The notes under the pieces: model-generated
The model's database searches: none
What the model saw: only the letters and a program-made list of their open reading frames with translations
What the model was told of the DNA's origin: nothing
Shown: piece by piece, positions 1 to 10,364 of the stretch
How positions within the stretch are numbered: position 1 is the first letter of the stretch
How the letters are laid out: each line of letters opens with the position of its first letter
Made by a program: the position numbers and the translations under genes
Assembly: GCA_003217035.1 (NCBI GenBank)
Contig: QCHV01000010.1
Location: 1 to 63,083, forward strand
From: Prochlorococcus sp. AG-402-G22
Lineage (GTDB): Bacteria; Cyanobacteriota; Cyanobacteriia; PCC-6307; Cyanobiaceae
Direction of reading: 5' to 3'
Length of the DNA stretch: 63,083 nt

Positions 1-10
1 GTTAGAATAG

Positions 11-36
11 TTTCTAATTAAAAAGAAATTTCTTAT
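11..36 (-). terminator. weak candidate terminator of pgk
   Basis: About 35 bases past the pgk stop, the minus strand carries the palindrome AAGAAATTTCTT followed by a run of T, and an overlapping short AGAAA/TTTCT stem. It has almost no GC, so it would be a weak intrinsic terminator at best. Nothing else is visible in the first 69 bases. Confidence 0.2.
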
Positions 37-69
37 TAAATATTTTAAGGTGGTGATCAATTTATTCAA

Positions 70-1278
70 TCAAACTATTTCATCCAAAGCTGCCACTCCT
101 GGAAGCACTTTACCCTCAAGCAACTCTAAGCTAGCACCACCTCCTGTAGAAATATGGGACATCTTCCCAGCGAGGCCTGCTTTTTCAACAGCTGCAACTG
201 AATCTCCACCTCCAATAATAGTGCAACAACCCTTACCACCTAGTTCAGCCAAAGTGGTTGCAATTGAATTAGTCCCATTGGCAAACTTATCAAACTCAAA
301 AACACCCATAGGTCCATTCCAAATTACTGTTTGACAAGAAGACAATCCAACCTGAAAAGTTTTTACCGAATCAGGTCCTATGTCTAATCCCATCCAACCA
401 TCAGGAATAGAGTTTATTGAGCAAATTTGACTATTTGCGTCTGCTGCAAAATTATCAGCTAATACAACATCGGTAGGTAAAAGCAATTCAACTCCTTTGG
501 CCTTAGCTTTTTTTTCAAGAGCCTGAGCAAGCTCAAGCTTGTCTTCTTCTACCAAGCTATTTCCTACCTTTAAACCTCTAGCCTTATAGAAAGTAAAAAT
601 CATTCCTCCACCTATTAGGACCTTATCGCATTTATCAATTAAAGATTCCAACACCCCAATCTTACTACTAACTTTGGATCCTCCTACGATTGCAGCTAAA
701 GGCCTTTTTGGTGAATCTATGGCTCCTTGAAGATATTGCAGTTCTTTCTCCATCAAATAACCTGCAACATTAGGCGAAAGGAACTTTGTAACCCCCTCTG
801 TAGATGCATGAGCACGATGTGCAGCTCCAAAAGCATCATTTACATATACCTCAGCCAAATCAGACAATTGCTTTGCAAAAGCAGATTCATTTTTTTCCTC
901 TCCTTCAATAAATCTAACGTTTTCCAAAAGAACAACGTCCCCATTGTTCAGTCCCTCAACCTTTGATTGGGCATCAGGTCCAATACAGCTATCAGTTTTT
1001 AAAACATTTTTGCCTAATAATTCTCCTAATCTTTGAGCCACTGGTGTTAGGCGCATCTCATCATTAACTTGACCTTTAGGTCTCCCGAAATGTGCAGCCA
1101 AAATAACTCGAGCTCCCTTTACAATTAAGTCTTTAATGGTTGGGAGAGCAGCACGAATTCTTGTGTCATCGGTTATCAATCCTTGGTCATTGACTGGAAC
1201 ATTGAAATCCACCCTCACCAAAACTCGTTTGCCACATAGCTCCTCTGCGCTGAGATTAGAGAGAGAACGCTTTGCCAT
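70..1278 (-). CDS. pgk: phosphoglycerate kinase
   Basis: Phosphoglycerate kinase (402 aa) interconverts 1,3-bisphosphoglycerate + ADP and 3-phosphoglycerate + ATP. In a cyanobacterium it serves both the Calvin cycle and glycolysis in the cytosol. The PGK signature [12 protein letters not shown] lies at residues 17-28, the 3-phosphoglycerate-binding AAHRAHAS segment lies mid-way through the N-terminal domain, and the glycine-rich nucleotide loop [11 protein letters not shown] is near the C-terminus. The length is normal. The ATG has no Shine-Dalgarno sequence in front of it, only TAACCCC. It is divergent from rbgA across a 477-base gap. Confidence 0.97.
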   Translation of the reverse strand: MAKRSLSNLSAEELCGKRVLVRVDFNVPVNDQGLITDDTRIRAALPTIKDLIVKGARVILAAHFGRPKGQVNDEMRLTPVAQRLGELLGKNVLKTDSCIGPDAQSKVEGLNNGDVVLLENVRFIEGEEKNESAFAKQLSDLAEVYVNDAFGAAHRAHASTEGVTKFLSPNVAGYLMEKELQYLQGAIDSPKRPLAAIVGGSKVSSKIGVLESLIDKCDKVLIGGGMIFTFYKARGLKVGNSLVEEDKLELAQALEKKAKAKGVELLLPTDVVLADNFAADANSQICSINSIPDGWMGLDIGPDSVKTFQVGLSSCQTVIWNGPMGVFEFDKFANGTNSIATTLAELGGKGCCTIIGGGDSVAAVEKAGLAGKMSHISTGGGASLELLEGKVLPGVAALDEIV

Positions 1279-1755
1279 GGGGTTACTGAAAAATTCAAAC
1301 GCAGAGACAATAACGCGTTGTACGCATAAATGGCTTTTCTCTCAGCCAGACCGAACAGCTGACCATTGCCAATAATTCTTAGAAAATGCAATGCCCGTCT
1401 CAAAAATGACCAGAACAATCTGCTGTTAACAAATCAATCTAATAAGTTCATACAATTAATAAAAACAAATTACAGCTAATAAAGTCTATTTTCGACAAAC
1501 ATGGGCTAAAACCCCAGTATTGAGCAATGCTAATAACAGGGTGGTTTAAGGATCATTTGAAGAAAATATATATTAATGGCGAATTCACTTATTTCCCAAT
1601 AAACAAAGAATCTGCATAATGTAATTATTGATATACAAAATTAGTTCAACTTTATTGCTTGTTGCAATGATTAAAATAATTAATCTAAAGAAAAATAATC
1701 CTAAAGCTTTGCATCGAATCTTGAATTTGACTCGTCAATTCTTAACTAGAATGCC
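1279..1755. other. 477-base divergent intergenic region pgk/rbgA
   Basis: This gap must hold the promoters of pgk (leftward) and rbgA (rightward). I see no tRNA-like fold and no convincing gene longer than 60 codons. It contains a weak TGGG/CCCA hairpin near 1502-1515 and an AT-rich tract from about 1560. A 30-codon ORF at 1667-1759 ends on the rbgA start and is listed separately. Confidence 0.5.
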
Positions 1756-1759
1756 GTGA
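1667..1759 (+). CDS. possible 30-aa basic leader ORF upstream of rbgA
   Basis: An ATG-started ORF of 30 codons runs into the rbgA start. Its TGA stop overlaps the rbgA GTG start as GTGA (1756-1759), the arrangement usual in translationally coupled genes. The peptide is rich in Lys, Arg, Ile and Leu. There is no Shine-Dalgarno sequence in front of its ATG and I recognise no family. It may be a leader peptide or a chance ORF. Confidence 0.2.
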   Translation: MIKIINLKKNNPKALHRILNLTRQFLTRMP

Positions 1760-2619
1760 CAACATCTTTAATTCAGTGGTATCCAGGCCACATTGCAAAA
1801 GCAGAAAAACAACTTGCAAAAAATATAGAAAAAGTAGATCTCGTAATAGAAGTTAGAGATGCACGTATTCCATTGGCAACTTCACACCCACATCTGAAGA
1901 AATGGATTGAGAATAAAAAGCACTTGCTTGTCATCAATCGAAGAGACATGATAGAACCGCAAGCAGTAGAGCAATGGGATAAATGGTTTAAAAGCAAAGG
2001 CGAAACAGTATGGTGGTGCAATGCTAAAGACGGCAATGGTATTGGGCAAATTAAAGAAGCAGCAATACGTTTAGGTGACGAATTAAACCAGCGTCGAGAA
2101 TCTAGAGGAATGCGTCATCGTCCCGTTAGAGCTTTAACACTAGGTTTTCCAAATGTAGGAAAGTCAGCACTTATAAATAGATTGGTAAAAAAGAAAGTTG
2201 TTGCTAGCTCACGTCGAGCAGGAGTAACTAAATCCCTTCGATGGGTAAGAGTTGGACAGAAACTTGATTTATTAGATGCTCCTGGAGTCTTACCGCCAAA
2301 ATTAGAAAATCAAAAAGCAGCTCTCAAGCTTGCTATATGTGACGATATTGGTCAGGCAGCTTATGACGTTGAATCAGTAGCCATAGCTTTCTTAAAATTA
2401 TTATGTGATTTTGAAAAAAAAGACATCGGGTTTAATAGAGGCTCACTTGAACACCGATACGGAATCCCTCTTGAAAACCAAGAAAGAAATTTACATGAAT
2501 GGTTATCAAATACAGCAGAGGTACATACTTCTGCCGATATAAGAAGAATGGCTCAGAAATTATTAGATGATTTTAGAAAATCACTTTTGGGTCAAATTAT
2601 TCTTGAGCTTCCCAAATAA
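1756..2619 (+). CDS. rbgA: ribosome biogenesis GTPase, YlqF/RbgA family
   Basis: A circularly permuted GTPase (287 aa) of the YlqF/RbgA family, which in other bacteria helps late assembly of the 50S subunit. The motifs come in permuted order: G4-like INRRD near residue 60, G5-like CNAKDG near 90, then G1 GFPNVGKS near 132-140, the G2 threonine in AGVTKS and G3 DAPG near 174. The G4 motif is NRRD rather than NKxD, a conservative Lys-to-Arg change. The start is GTG, because the ATG five bases upstream is followed by an immediate stop. The stop overlaps the next gene as TAATG. Confidence 0.9.
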   Translation: MTTSLIQWYPGHIAKAEKQLAKNIEKVDLVIEVRDARIPLATSHPHLKKWIENKKHLLVINRRDMIEPQAVEQWDKWFKSKGETVWWCNAKDGNGIGQIKEAAIRLGDELNQRRESRGMRHRPVRALTLGFPNVGKSALINRLVKKKVVASSRRAGVTKSLRWVRVGQKLDLLDAPGVLPPKLENQKAALKLAICDDIGQAAYDVESVAIAFLKLLCDFEKKDIGFNRGSLEHRYGIPLENQERNLHEWLSNTAEVHTSADIRRMAQKLLDDFRKSLLGQIILELPK

Positions 2620-3578
2620 TGGAAAAAATTAGCAGGCAACCCTTTGGAGAAGGAGAAGGTGAATTGGTAATACTTCATTACTCCAAACCATTACCTATGC
2701 GACTTGACCGTTGGCTAGTCTCTCAAAGAAAAGAGCAAAGTAGAGCAAGTATTCAAAGGTTTATCAGTGAAGGGTTAGTACAAGTAAATGGGAAAGAAGG
2801 TAAAGCAAAAACGCCTCTAAGGAATGGAGATGAGATCCACATATGGCTTCCACCCCCAGAACCTCTCCCATACTTAAAGCCTGAACCAATAGAATTAAAT
2901 GTTATCTATGAAGATCAATATTTAATAGTTATCAATAAACAAGCAGGGCTGGCTGTACACCCAGCACCTGGGAACAAATTTGGCACATTAGTTAATGGCC
3001 TACTTCATCACTGCTCTGATCTACCTGGAATTAGTGGAAAGCTGCGCCCAGGAATTGTGCATCGCCTAGACAAAGATACTACTGGTTGCATTGTCGTTGC
3101 AAAAACTCAAGAAGCATTAGTCAACTTACAAAATCAAATTCAGACTCGTGTCGCGACAAGAGAATATTTAGCTGTTGTCCATGGAGTGCCGAAAGGCGAT
3201 AAAGGAACAATAATCGGAGACATAGGACGACATCCTATCGATAGAAAAAAATATGCTGTTGTCACAGATGATTCAGGTAGACATGCATGTACACATTGGG
3301 AGCTAAAAGAAAGGTTTGGAGATTACTCTCTTTTAAGTTTCAAGTTAGATACTGGGCGTACCCATCAAATTCGTGTTCATTGCGCACATTCTGGGCATCC
3401 CATTCTTGGAGATCAAACTTATAGCAGGTGCAAGAAACTACCAATTAATCTAGCTGGCCAAGCTTTACATGCTTTCCAACTTGGTTTGCAACATCCTAAA
3501 ACCAATAAAAATATGATCTTTAAAGCACCCTTACCACATTCATTTGAAAAACTACTCAAACTATTGCGGACAATCTAA
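2619..3578 (+). CDS. rluD: large-subunit rRNA pseudouridine synthase, RluD/RluA family
   Basis: An RluA/RluD-type pseudouridine synthase (319 aa), which isomerises uridines in RNA, probably 23S rRNA. An S4 RNA-binding domain covers about residues 28-85. The catalytic HRLDKDTTG motif, with the nucleophilic Asp, lies near residue 150, and the family block DTGRTHQIRVH near 248. It overlaps the upstream GTPase by one base, so two 50S maturation functions are translated together. Its stop also overlaps that of the convergent ABC gene. The exact target sites (RluD or a paralogue) cannot be read from sequence alone. Confidence 0.9.
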   Translation: MEKISRQPFGEGEGELVILHYSKPLPMRLDRWLVSQRKEQSRASIQRFISEGLVQVNGKEGKAKTPLRNGDEIHIWLPPPEPLPYLKPEPIELNVIYEDQYLIVINKQAGLAVHPAPGNKFGTLVNGLLHHCSDLPGISGKLRPGIVHRLDKDTTGCIVVAKTQEALVNLQNQIQTRVATREYLAVVHGVPKGDKGTIIGDIGRHPIDRKKYAVVTDDSGRHACTHWELKERFGDYSLLSFKLDTGRTHQIRVHCAHSGHPILGDQTYSRCKKLPINLAGQALHAFQLGLQHPKTNKNMIFKAPLPHSFEKLLKLLRTI

Positions 3579-5191
3579 TATTTGCCGATTGATGAAATAC
3601 TTGGAGAGATATGAATCAATTTTTTCGTAAGCTCAGATTGAGGCGAATGAAATAGTTGTTCTGAATCACCTTGTTCAATAATTTTTCCATTGTCTAAGAC
3701 AACTACTCTATGGCAAAAACCACGAGCAACAGTTAGATCATGAGTAATGAAAACTATTGCCAGGCCAAATGATCTTTGTAATGAGCTAAGCAAAGAAAGC
3801 ACTTCTGCTTGAATCTCAGCATCTAGCATGCTGACACTCTCATCACAAATGAGAACTTTTGGATTTAAAGCAAGCGCACGCGCAATTGCTACCCTTTGTT
3901 GTTGTCCTCCTGAAAGTTCATGAGGTAGACGTTGTTGGAATTCCTCGGCCGGAATTAGGCCAACTTGATGTAAAAGGCTTCTAGCTCTCTCTTTTGCCTG
4001 AGATCGCGTTGCTAAGTTATGAATAAGAAGTGGGTCAGCAATAATCTCCAGAGCAGTCATCTTAGGGTTCATAGATGCAAACGGATCTTGAAAAACCATT
4101 TGAATTGCCTTTCTTGCTTCTCTGACAGATTCTCTATTTAGAGTCTCTAATCTTTGACCTAGTAATTTCACTCCTCCTCCACGAATTGGCAACAGACCTA
4201 ACAATGCTCTACATAAGGTACTCTTCCCGCAACCAGATAGTCCAACAACACCAAGAGTTTCGCCCTGAAAAACTGAGAAGCTTATTTCATTAACCGCTTT
4301 AATCCAATTCGGTCGCCAAGGGAACCCTCCACTGGAATGCCAACAACGTAATCGATCAACTTCAAGAACTACTTTTATCTTGGGTTGTTCGCTCAAAACT
4401 TTAGCTTCTCTTGCTAAAGCAGAATCCACCAATCTCTTCGCTAAAAAAGATAACGGTCTATCTATAAGATCCCTGCTAGGACCTTCTTCTATAATCTTTC
4501 CGTCTTGGATAATCGCCATTCTTTCGCACCATCTTGCTGCTAAAGCAAGGTCGTGGCTAATTAACAAAAGAGAGGTTCCTAATTCATCGCAAAGTTGACT
4601 TAATTCAGTCATTATCTGATTTGCAACTGCCACATCAAGACTCGAAGTAGGTTCATCAGCAATAATCAAAGGAGGATTCATTGCGATAGCCAATGCAATT
4701 GCTATGCGCTGTCGCATTCCACCACTAAATTGATGTGGGAAAGAATTAAATCGAGAAGGGTCTATTCCTACTTTTAACAACAATTCTTCAGCACGATTTC
4801 TTCTATAAAGAAAACTTTTATCAGACTCATGGGCTTGTAACGTATCTAGAAGATGGTTCCCAATTGTCATCAACGGGTTCAAGCGAGTCATGGGATCTTG
4901 AAAAACTAATCCAACCAACTCTCCTCGCAATTTCACCAAATCATTATTTTGTAATCTCAATAAGTCTTTACCAGCAAGAAAAATATCACCTTTACAAATA
5001 CTCCCTGGAGGAAGTATTTGGACTAAAGCTTTGGCAACTGAGCTTTTGCCTGAACCTGAACTCCCTATCAGGGCAAGGCGTTCTCCAGCTCTTATATTTA
5101 AATTAAAACCATCAAGAACCCATTTTGAACTGGTCGGATAACACATCCTTAAGTTTTGAATTTTTAAAATATCCCCTGAAAAACTATTCAT
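3575..5191 (-). CDS. peptide-type ABC transporter, two ATPase domains fused
   Basis: This 538-aa protein carries two complete ABC ATPase domains of the oligopeptide/dipeptide/nickel (OppD-OppF) type. The first has Walker [10 protein letters not shown] near residue 43, signature FSGGMRQR and Walker [10 protein letters not shown]. The second has GLSGCGKST near 325, signature LSGGQQQR and [10 protein letters not shown], with Ser in place of the usual Pro after the catalytic Glu. Such fused ATPases energise peptide or metal uptake. No permease or binding-protein gene lies nearby, so the substrate is unknown. It is divergent from rel and convergent with the pseudouridine synthase, with overlapping stops. 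Confidence 0.9.
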   Translation of the reverse strand: MNSFSGDILKIQNLRMCYPTSSKWVLDGFNLNIRAGERLALIGSSGSGKSSVAKALVQILPPGSICKGDIFLAGKDLLRLQNNDLVKLRGELVGLVFQDPMTRLNPLMTIGNHLLDTLQAHESDKSFLYRRNRAEELLLKVGIDPSRFNSFPHQFSGGMRQRIAIALAIAMNPPLIIADEPTSSLDVAVANQIMTELSQLCDELGTSLLLISHDLALAARWCERMAIIQDGKIIEEGPSRDLIDRPLSFLAKRLVDSALAREAKVLSEQPKIKVVLEVDRLRCWHSSGGFPWRPNWIKAVNEISFSVFQGETLGVVGLSGCGKSTLCRALLGLLPIRGGGVKLLGQRLETLNRESVREARKAIQMVFQDPFASMNPKMTALEIIADPLLIHNLATRSQAKERARSLLHQVGLIPAEEFQQRLPHELSGGQQQRVAIARALALNPKVLICDESVSMLDAEIQAEVLSLLSSLQRSFGLAIVFITHDLTVARGFCHRVVVLDNGKIIEQGDSEQLFHSPQSELTKKLIHISPSISSIGKY

Positions 5192-5245
5192 AAGGTATGC
5201 GAGAGGTGTTAATCCTGAATAAACTATAGAAATCTGCTTAACGAG

Positions 5246-7576
5246 ATGGCAAATGCCACCTCAATGCCTAATTCAAAACAGGCCAAATTGGCCTGTAATT
5301 TGGCAATGGATGGTGAGCCACAACTCAGATCTGAACCAATCAGTAGCACAGAAGATTATGGTATTCAATTACCTGATTGGTTAAAAACGTGTATTGAAAA
5401 AGTTCCCCCAGGACTAGGCGAAAGCTGCCCAACTGACCCCGAAGCATTGCTTGCCAATGCTTTTGATTTAGCTTTTCGGCTTCACAAAGGGCAATTCAGA
5501 GCTAGTGGTGATCCATATATTGTGCACCCAGTCGCAGTTGCTGACTTATTAAAGGAAATAGGCGCGAGTTCAACAGTAATAGCTGCAGGATTTCTTCATG
5601 ATGCTGTTGAGGATACTGACCTCTCTTTAGAGCAATTGGAAGGCTTCTTTGGGAAGGAAGTTGCTGGTCTAGTTGAAGGTGTTACTAAGTTAGGAGGCAT
5701 TCATGTCACGAATAGAACAGAAGCTCAAGCAGAGAATCTACGCAAAATGTTCCTTGCTATGGCAAGCGATATACGTGTTGTACTAGTCAAGCTAGCCGAT
5801 AGGCTCCATAACATGAGAACAATTGGGTCACTTCAATCTGACAAGCAACAACGTATCGCACTAGAAACTAAAGAAATATATGCGCCATTAGCAAACCGTC
5901 TTGGTATTGGTCGTTTTAAATGGGAACTAGAAGATTTGGCCTTTAAACTACTTGAACCAGAAGCTTATAGAGAAATTCGACAAGAAGTAGTTACCAAAAG
6001 GAGTGAAAGAGAAAAACGGCTGGCTATAACCGTACAAATGTTAAAAGATCGTTTAATCTCTGTTGGTCTTGAAAATTGTGACATTACTGGAAGACCTAAG
6101 CATCTATTTGGCATTTGGGGGAAGATGCAAAGACAACAAAAAGAATTTCATGAGATTTACGACATAGCAGCGTTACGCATAATCGTTCCTAATCTTGAAA
6201 CCTGCTATAGAGCTTTAGCAGTTGTCCATGACACTTTTAGGCCTATTCCTGGAAGATTTAAAGATTATATTGGCCTACCTAAGCCCAATGGATATCAATC
6301 CCTCCACACAGTTGTTATTGGGCGTCATAGGCCAATTGAAATACAAATTAGAACTCCAGAAATGCATCAAGTGGCTGAGTTTGGCATCGCAGCTCATTGG
6401 AAATACAAAGAAGGCGGTTCTCCTGCAGTAGGAGGTGCTGAAAGATTTAATTGGTTACGACAATTAGTTGAATGGCAACAAGAAGGTGGCAATGATGATC
6501 ACAATGACTACTTAGCCTCTATCAAGGAGGATTTATTTGACGAAGAAGTCTTTGTTTTTACGCCAAAAGGTGATGTCGTAGGACTAAGAAAGGGCTCTAC
6601 AGCAATTGATTTCGCTTATCGAATTCATTCTGAAGTAGGGAATCACTGTCATGGAACTCGTATTAACGATCGACTATGTCCTTTATCGACATCACTTGAG
6701 AATGGAGATTTCGTTGAAATTCTTACAAATAAAACAGCGCATCCAAGCTTGGACTGGCTCAATTTTGTCGCCACTCCTACAGCTCGCAATCGTATAAGGC
6801 AATGGTATAAAAAAAGTCACCGCGACGAGACTATTGAGCGTGGAAAGAATTTGCTAGAACGAGATTTAGGAAGAAAGGGCTTCGATTCATTACTCAATAG
6901 TGAAGCCATGCAAAAAGTAGCTGAAAGATGCAATTTAAAATCAATCGATGACTTACTAGCAGGGCTAGGCTTTGGAGCAATTACGTTGCATCAAGTATTG
7001 AACCGACTAAGAGAAGAAATACGTCTACAAAATATTACTCCTGAAGTTCCTCTAACAAATTCTGATGTTGCCAAAAAACTTACAACTCAAATAGAAGTAA
7101 GCCCTACCAGAAAATCTTCTCATGGGTCTTCACCAATCCTTGGATTAGAAGGGTTAGATTATAGAATAGGTGGTTGCTGTAGTCCATTACCGGGAGAAGA
7201 GATACTCGGGACAGTGGCCCTAGGGAATCATGGAATTACTATTCACAGGCAAAATTGCGTCAATATCACTTCAATACCTACTGAAAGACAATTACCGGTT
7301 AGATGGAATAACAGCTCTAACATACAAGATCAAAAGTTTTCCACTCAATTAAGAATAGAAGTAATTGATCGGGTGGGGGTTCTTAAAGATATTTTGATGA
7401 GGCTTTCAGATAGTGGTATTAATGTGAGTGATGCTCGTGTTCAAACTGCTTTTGGAAAACCTGCTTGCATTGATCTAAGGATTGAATTAAAAGATTCAGA
7501 CCAACTAAAAAATACAATCAATCAAATTCGTTCAATGGCTGATGTAATTGACATAGCACGTACTGGTATGAATTAA
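5246..7576 (+). CDS. rel: bifunctional (p)ppGpp synthetase/hydrolase, RelA/SpoT family
   Basis: Long Rel enzyme (776 aa) that makes and degrades the stringent-response alarmone (p)ppGpp. The order is: HD hydrolase domain with intact GFLHDAVEDT (HD at about 117-118) and RLHNMRT; synthetase domain with PIPGRFKDYIGLPKPNGYQS near 333-352 and EIQIRT; TGS domain from about 430 (VFTPKGDV); ACT domain in the last 75 residues. The RFKD motif is the form found in bifunctional Rel/SpoT enzymes, whereas RelA monofunctional enzymes carry an acidic ExDD. Both activities are therefore expected. In-frame ATGs at codons 7 and 21 are alternative starts. Confidence 0.95.
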   Translation: MANATSMPNSKQAKLACNLAMDGEPQLRSEPISSTEDYGIQLPDWLKTCIEKVPPGLGESCPTDPEALLANAFDLAFRLHKGQFRASGDPYIVHPVAVADLLKEIGASSTVIAAGFLHDAVEDTDLSLEQLEGFFGKEVAGLVEGVTKLGGIHVTNRTEAQAENLRKMFLAMASDIRVVLVKLADRLHNMRTIGSLQSDKQQRIALETKEIYAPLANRLGIGRFKWELEDLAFKLLEPEAYREIRQEVVTKRSEREKRLAITVQMLKDRLISVGLENCDITGRPKHLFGIWGKMQRQQKEFHEIYDIAALRIIVPNLETCYRALAVVHDTFRPIPGRFKDYIGLPKPNGYQSLHTVVIGRHRPIEIQIRTPEMHQVAEFGIAAHWKYKEGGSPAVGGAERFNWLRQLVEWQQEGGNDDHNDYLASIKEDLFDEEVFVFTPKGDVVGLRKGSTAIDFAYRIHSEVGNHCHGTRINDRLCPLSTSLENGDFVEILTNKTAHPSLDWLNFVATPTARNRIRQWYKKSHRDETIERGKNLLERDLGRKGFDSLLNSEAMQKVAERCNLKSIDDLLAGLGFGAITLHQVLNRLREEIRLQNITPEVPLTNSDVAKKLTTQIEVSPTRKSSHGSSPILGLEGLDYRIGGCCSPLPGEEILGTVALGNHGITIHRQNCVNITSIPTERQLPVRWNNSSNIQDQKFSTQLRIEVIDRVGVLKDILMRLSDSGINVSDARVQTAFGKPACIDLRIELKDSDQLKNTINQIRSMADVIDIARTGMN

Positions 7577-7579
7577 GTT

Positions 7580-8044
7580 TCAGTAAACTTTTCGCTGATT
7601 AGAAAAAGATTTAAAAAATATATAAGAAGCCAAGCCAGAGGCTAAACCTGTCATTAAACCAACTATCGATGAACCCAACAGTATTTTGCTACCGAAAAGT
7701 AAGCCTTGATCAAATAATTGCTGTTTAGTTAATTCACTTAGATTATGTAAATCTCTTCCTTCACCTAAAAAAACATCTCCAACCTTATAGTTAAACCAAT
7801 AAAGGGGAAGATAAGTCAATGGATTACTAATCCAAGTTCCTGCAACTGCAAGTAAATAATTACCTCTAACTAGACCTGCCAACAAAATCCCAATAAAAGT
7901 TTGAAAGCCAAAGAAAGGAAAACATCCGCTAAAAACCCCTACTGCCAAACCACGTGCTCTTTTGGCAGGTGTACCTTCTTGTTTCCAGATCCAAAACAAA
8001 AAAGCCCTGGATTTCTTAAACCCCTTTATAAAAGTTGTATTCAT
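7580..8044 (-). CDS. DUF2062 family membrane protein
   Basis: A small membrane protein (154 aa) of the DUF2062 family, function unknown. The family core is clear: a KRARGLAVGVFSGCFPFFGFQT block near residues 28-50, then a hydrophobic stretch and the GTWISNPLTYLPLYWFNYKVG block near 90. Another hydrophobic segment lies near the C-terminus, giving two or three membrane spans. It converges on rel with a three-base gap and is divergent from mnmE. Confidence 0.8.
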   Translation of the reverse strand: MNTTFIKGFKKSRAFLFWIWKQEGTPAKRARGLAVGVFSGCFPFFGFQTFIGILLAGLVRGNYLLAVAGTWISNPLTYLPLYWFNYKVGDVFLGEGRDLHNLSELTKQQLFDQGLLFGSKILLGSSIVGLMTGLASGLASYIFFKSFSNQRKVY

Positions 8045-8114
8045 TTCATATCTTGATTGACTTTAAGCAAGAAACTAATGTTGATCTTAAGGAGTAGTGC
8101 CTGAACTTTAGTTA

Positions 8115-9482
8115 ATGAATTCTACTTTCCCAACAGACGAGACAATAGCCGCCATAGCATCTGCTGTAACAGCAGGCCACGGAGGGATTGCTGTAATTCG
8201 TATCTCAGGAAAATCTGCACAAATAGCTTGCAAGAGAATTCTCAAGATTCCTGGCAATCAAATTTGGAGCAGTCACAGAGTCCTTTATGGCCATGCAATA
8301 GATCAGTTAACTCAGAAGCATATTGACGAAGTATTAATAGTAATTATGGAAGGGCCTAGAAGCTTTACAGGAGAAGATGTAGTTGAAATCCACTGTCATG
8401 GAGGATTATTTGCAGTCCAAAGAGTACTGGAAGAAATTTTAAATCAACCTGATGTAAGAAGAGCGTTCCCTGGTGAATTTAGTCAGCGTGCTGTCTTAAA
8501 TGGTCGCCTAAATCTCACTCAAGCTGAAGCAATCAACGATCTGATAAGTGCAAAAAGCCACAAAGCTGTAGAGATTGCAATGGCAGGATTAGATGGCGAT
8601 ATTAGTCAACAAATTAATTCAATAAGGGACAATCTACTAAATCAACTAAGTGAGATCGAAGCTCGTATTGACTTTGAAGAAGATCTACCCCCTCTTAACA
8701 AAGAAAAATTATTAGATAGTCTCAACGAAATAAATAAAGCACTACAAAAACTAATAACTGATTCCAAGCAAGGTTGTTTTTTTCGCAATGGAGTAAAGGC
8801 TGCATTAGTGGGATTACCAAATGTTGGCAAGAGTTCCATTCTTAACCTTTTGAGCAAGACAGAAAAAGCAATCGTGACAGCAATCCCTGGAACAACAAGA
8901 GACCTATTAGAAAGTGAAATCGTTTTAGGGGGAGTCCCAATAACTTTGATAGATACAGCAGGGATAAGAACACCCAATGATGAAGTGGAAGTGATAGGCA
9001 TTGAGAGGAGTCAAAAAATACTCATGAAAGCAGACGTTATTATTTTCGTTTTTGATCTCAGTGAAGGGTGGAATAAAAAAGTGCAAAAGCTTGTCAAGCA
9101 AATGCCAAAACAAGTTCCAATTCTTTTTGTAGGAAACAAATCAGATTTGAAAATACATTCAGAGAGATTGAAAACAGATGTAATGCTAAGTGCTTTAACA
9201 GGAGAAGGGGAAGAACAACTAATTCAAGCCTTGCTTAATAAATGTGGCTTAAATCAAACTGAAGGCCTCTCAATTGCTCTGAATGAAAGGCAGTTAGATC
9301 TAGTGAAATCAGCAACGAAAGCTCTGGAGAGAACTCTAGAGGCTGCCAATACAGAATTGCCTTGGGATTTCTGGACTATAGATTTACGAGAAGCAATTCA
9401 AAAGTTAGGAGAACTAACAGGAGATGAAATTTCAGAAGCTCTTCTAGATAGGATCTTTTCACGTTTTTGTATAGGTAAATAA
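8115..9482 (+). CDS. mnmE: tRNA modification GTPase MnmE
   Basis: MnmE (TrmE, 455 aa), with MnmG, modifies the C5 position of wobble uridine in certain tRNAs. The N-terminal folate-binding domain includes the HGG and FPGEFSQRAVLNGRL blocks. The GTPase domain has GLPNVGKSS near residues 233-241, AIPGTTRD, DTAGIR and NKSD. The C-terminus ends in CIGK, the conserved cysteine motif that is the family hallmark. The length is normal. An AGGAG lies about 20 bases upstream of the ATG, too far for a typical Shine-Dalgarno. The nadC start follows after four bases. Confidence 0.97.
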   Translation: MNSTFPTDETIAAIASAVTAGHGGIAVIRISGKSAQIACKRILKIPGNQIWSSHRVLYGHAIDQLTQKHIDEVLIVIMEGPRSFTGEDVVEIHCHGGLFAVQRVLEEILNQPDVRRAFPGEFSQRAVLNGRLNLTQAEAINDLISAKSHKAVEIAMAGLDGDISQQINSIRDNLLNQLSEIEARIDFEEDLPPLNKEKLLDSLNEINKALQKLITDSKQGCFFRNGVKAALVGLPNVGKSSILNLLSKTEKAIVTAIPGTTRDLLESEIVLGGVPITLIDTAGIRTPNDEVEVIGIERSQKILMKADVIIFVFDLSEGWNKKVQKLVKQMPKQVPILFVGNKSDLKIHSERLKTDVMLSALTGEGEEQLIQALLNKCGLNQTEGLSIALNERQLDLVKSATKALERTLEAANTELPWDFWTIDLREAIQKLGELTGDEISEALLDRIFSRFCIGK

Positions 9483-9486
9483 AAAA

Positions 9487-10362
9487 GTGCATTTTGAAAC
9501 TCCTAGCATTAATCAATTAATAGATCTCTGGCTTCATGAAGATATTGGGAAAGGTGACTTAACATCCATCGCAATTAATGAAAAAATTGTTTCTGCAAAT
9601 GTGATAGCAAAACAAAAAGGGGTTTTTTGTGGTGGCCCACTAATAAGAAAAATATTTCAAAGATTGAGTGAACTGGTACAAATCAATTTCCTGATCGACG
9701 AAGGTGAGCATTTTGAAAGTGGAAAAGTGCTTTTAGAAATCAATGGCCCAGCCACTGCACTCTTGGCCGGAGAACGCATAGCTTTGAATCTTGCCATGCA
9801 TCTTTCAGGGATTGCGACCGCAACGGCAAAACTCCTTTTAGAGCTAGAAGGAACAGGAGTTTCTTTGGTAGACACACGAAAAACAACTCCTGGCTTAAGA
9901 TTATTAGAGAAATATGCAGTAAGGTGTGGAGGAGGAATTAATCATCGAATGGGGCTAGATGATGCTGCAATGTTGAAGGAAAATCATATTGCTTGGGGTA
10001 ACGGCATAGGAGAATCAATAAAAGTTCTTAGAAAATCAATCCCATGGACTTCAAAAATTATTGTCGAAGCTGAAACTGCTGAGCAAGCAGAACAAGCAGT
10101 TACTGAAGGTGCCGATGGAGTGCTTCTAGATGAAATGCCAAAAGAAATGTTGGGTACTCTTATCCCAAAATTAAGGGGATTAGCAGCTGGGAATCCGAAT
10201 CGAAAATCAAGACAAATATTTATTGAAATTTCCGGAATTAATCCCTCACAAATAAAAGACTATGCTGCTACAGGTGTTGACTTAATCTCAAGCAGTGCAC
10301 CAATCACTCAAAGTACCTGGTTAGATTTCAGTATGCGCTTTAATAACGAAAAAACTAATTAA
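9487..10362 (+). CDS. nadC: nicotinate-nucleotide pyrophosphorylase (carboxylating)
   Basis: Quinolinate phosphoribosyltransferase (291 aa) converts quinolinate and PRPP to nicotinate mononucleotide, the entry to the NAD pathway. The family block [17 protein letters not shown] and the [20 protein letters not shown] segment, with PRPP and quinolinate ligands, lie near residues 130-170. The conserved ISGI and GVDLISSS motifs are near the C-terminus. A GTG start is used, since no in-frame ATG occurs early. It sits four bases after mnmE and two before argS, so the three are probably one transcript. Confidence 0.95.
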   Translation: MHFETPSINQLIDLWLHEDIGKGDLTSIAINEKIVSANVIAKQKGVFCGGPLIRKIFQRLSELVQINFLIDEGEHFESGKVLLEINGPATALLAGERIALNLAMHLSGIATATAKLLLELEGTGVSLVDTRKTTPGLRLLEKYAVRCGGGINHRMGLDDAAMLKENHIAWGNGIGESIKVLRKSIPWTSKIIVEAETAEQAEQAVTEGADGVLLDEMPKEMLGTLIPKLRGLAAGNPNRKSRQIFIEISGINPSQIKDYAATGVDLISSSAPITQSTWLDFSMRFNNEKTN

Positions 10363-10364
10363 TA

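Noticed and set aside
1215-1418. 67-codon frame upstream of and overlapping pgk on the minus strand
   Set aside because: It overlaps the pgk start out of frame, has no recognisable domain, and its codon content looks like leader DNA read by chance.
8642-9001. 119-codon antisense frame inside mnmE
   Set aside because: It mirrors the GTPase domain codons and has no independent start context or domain.
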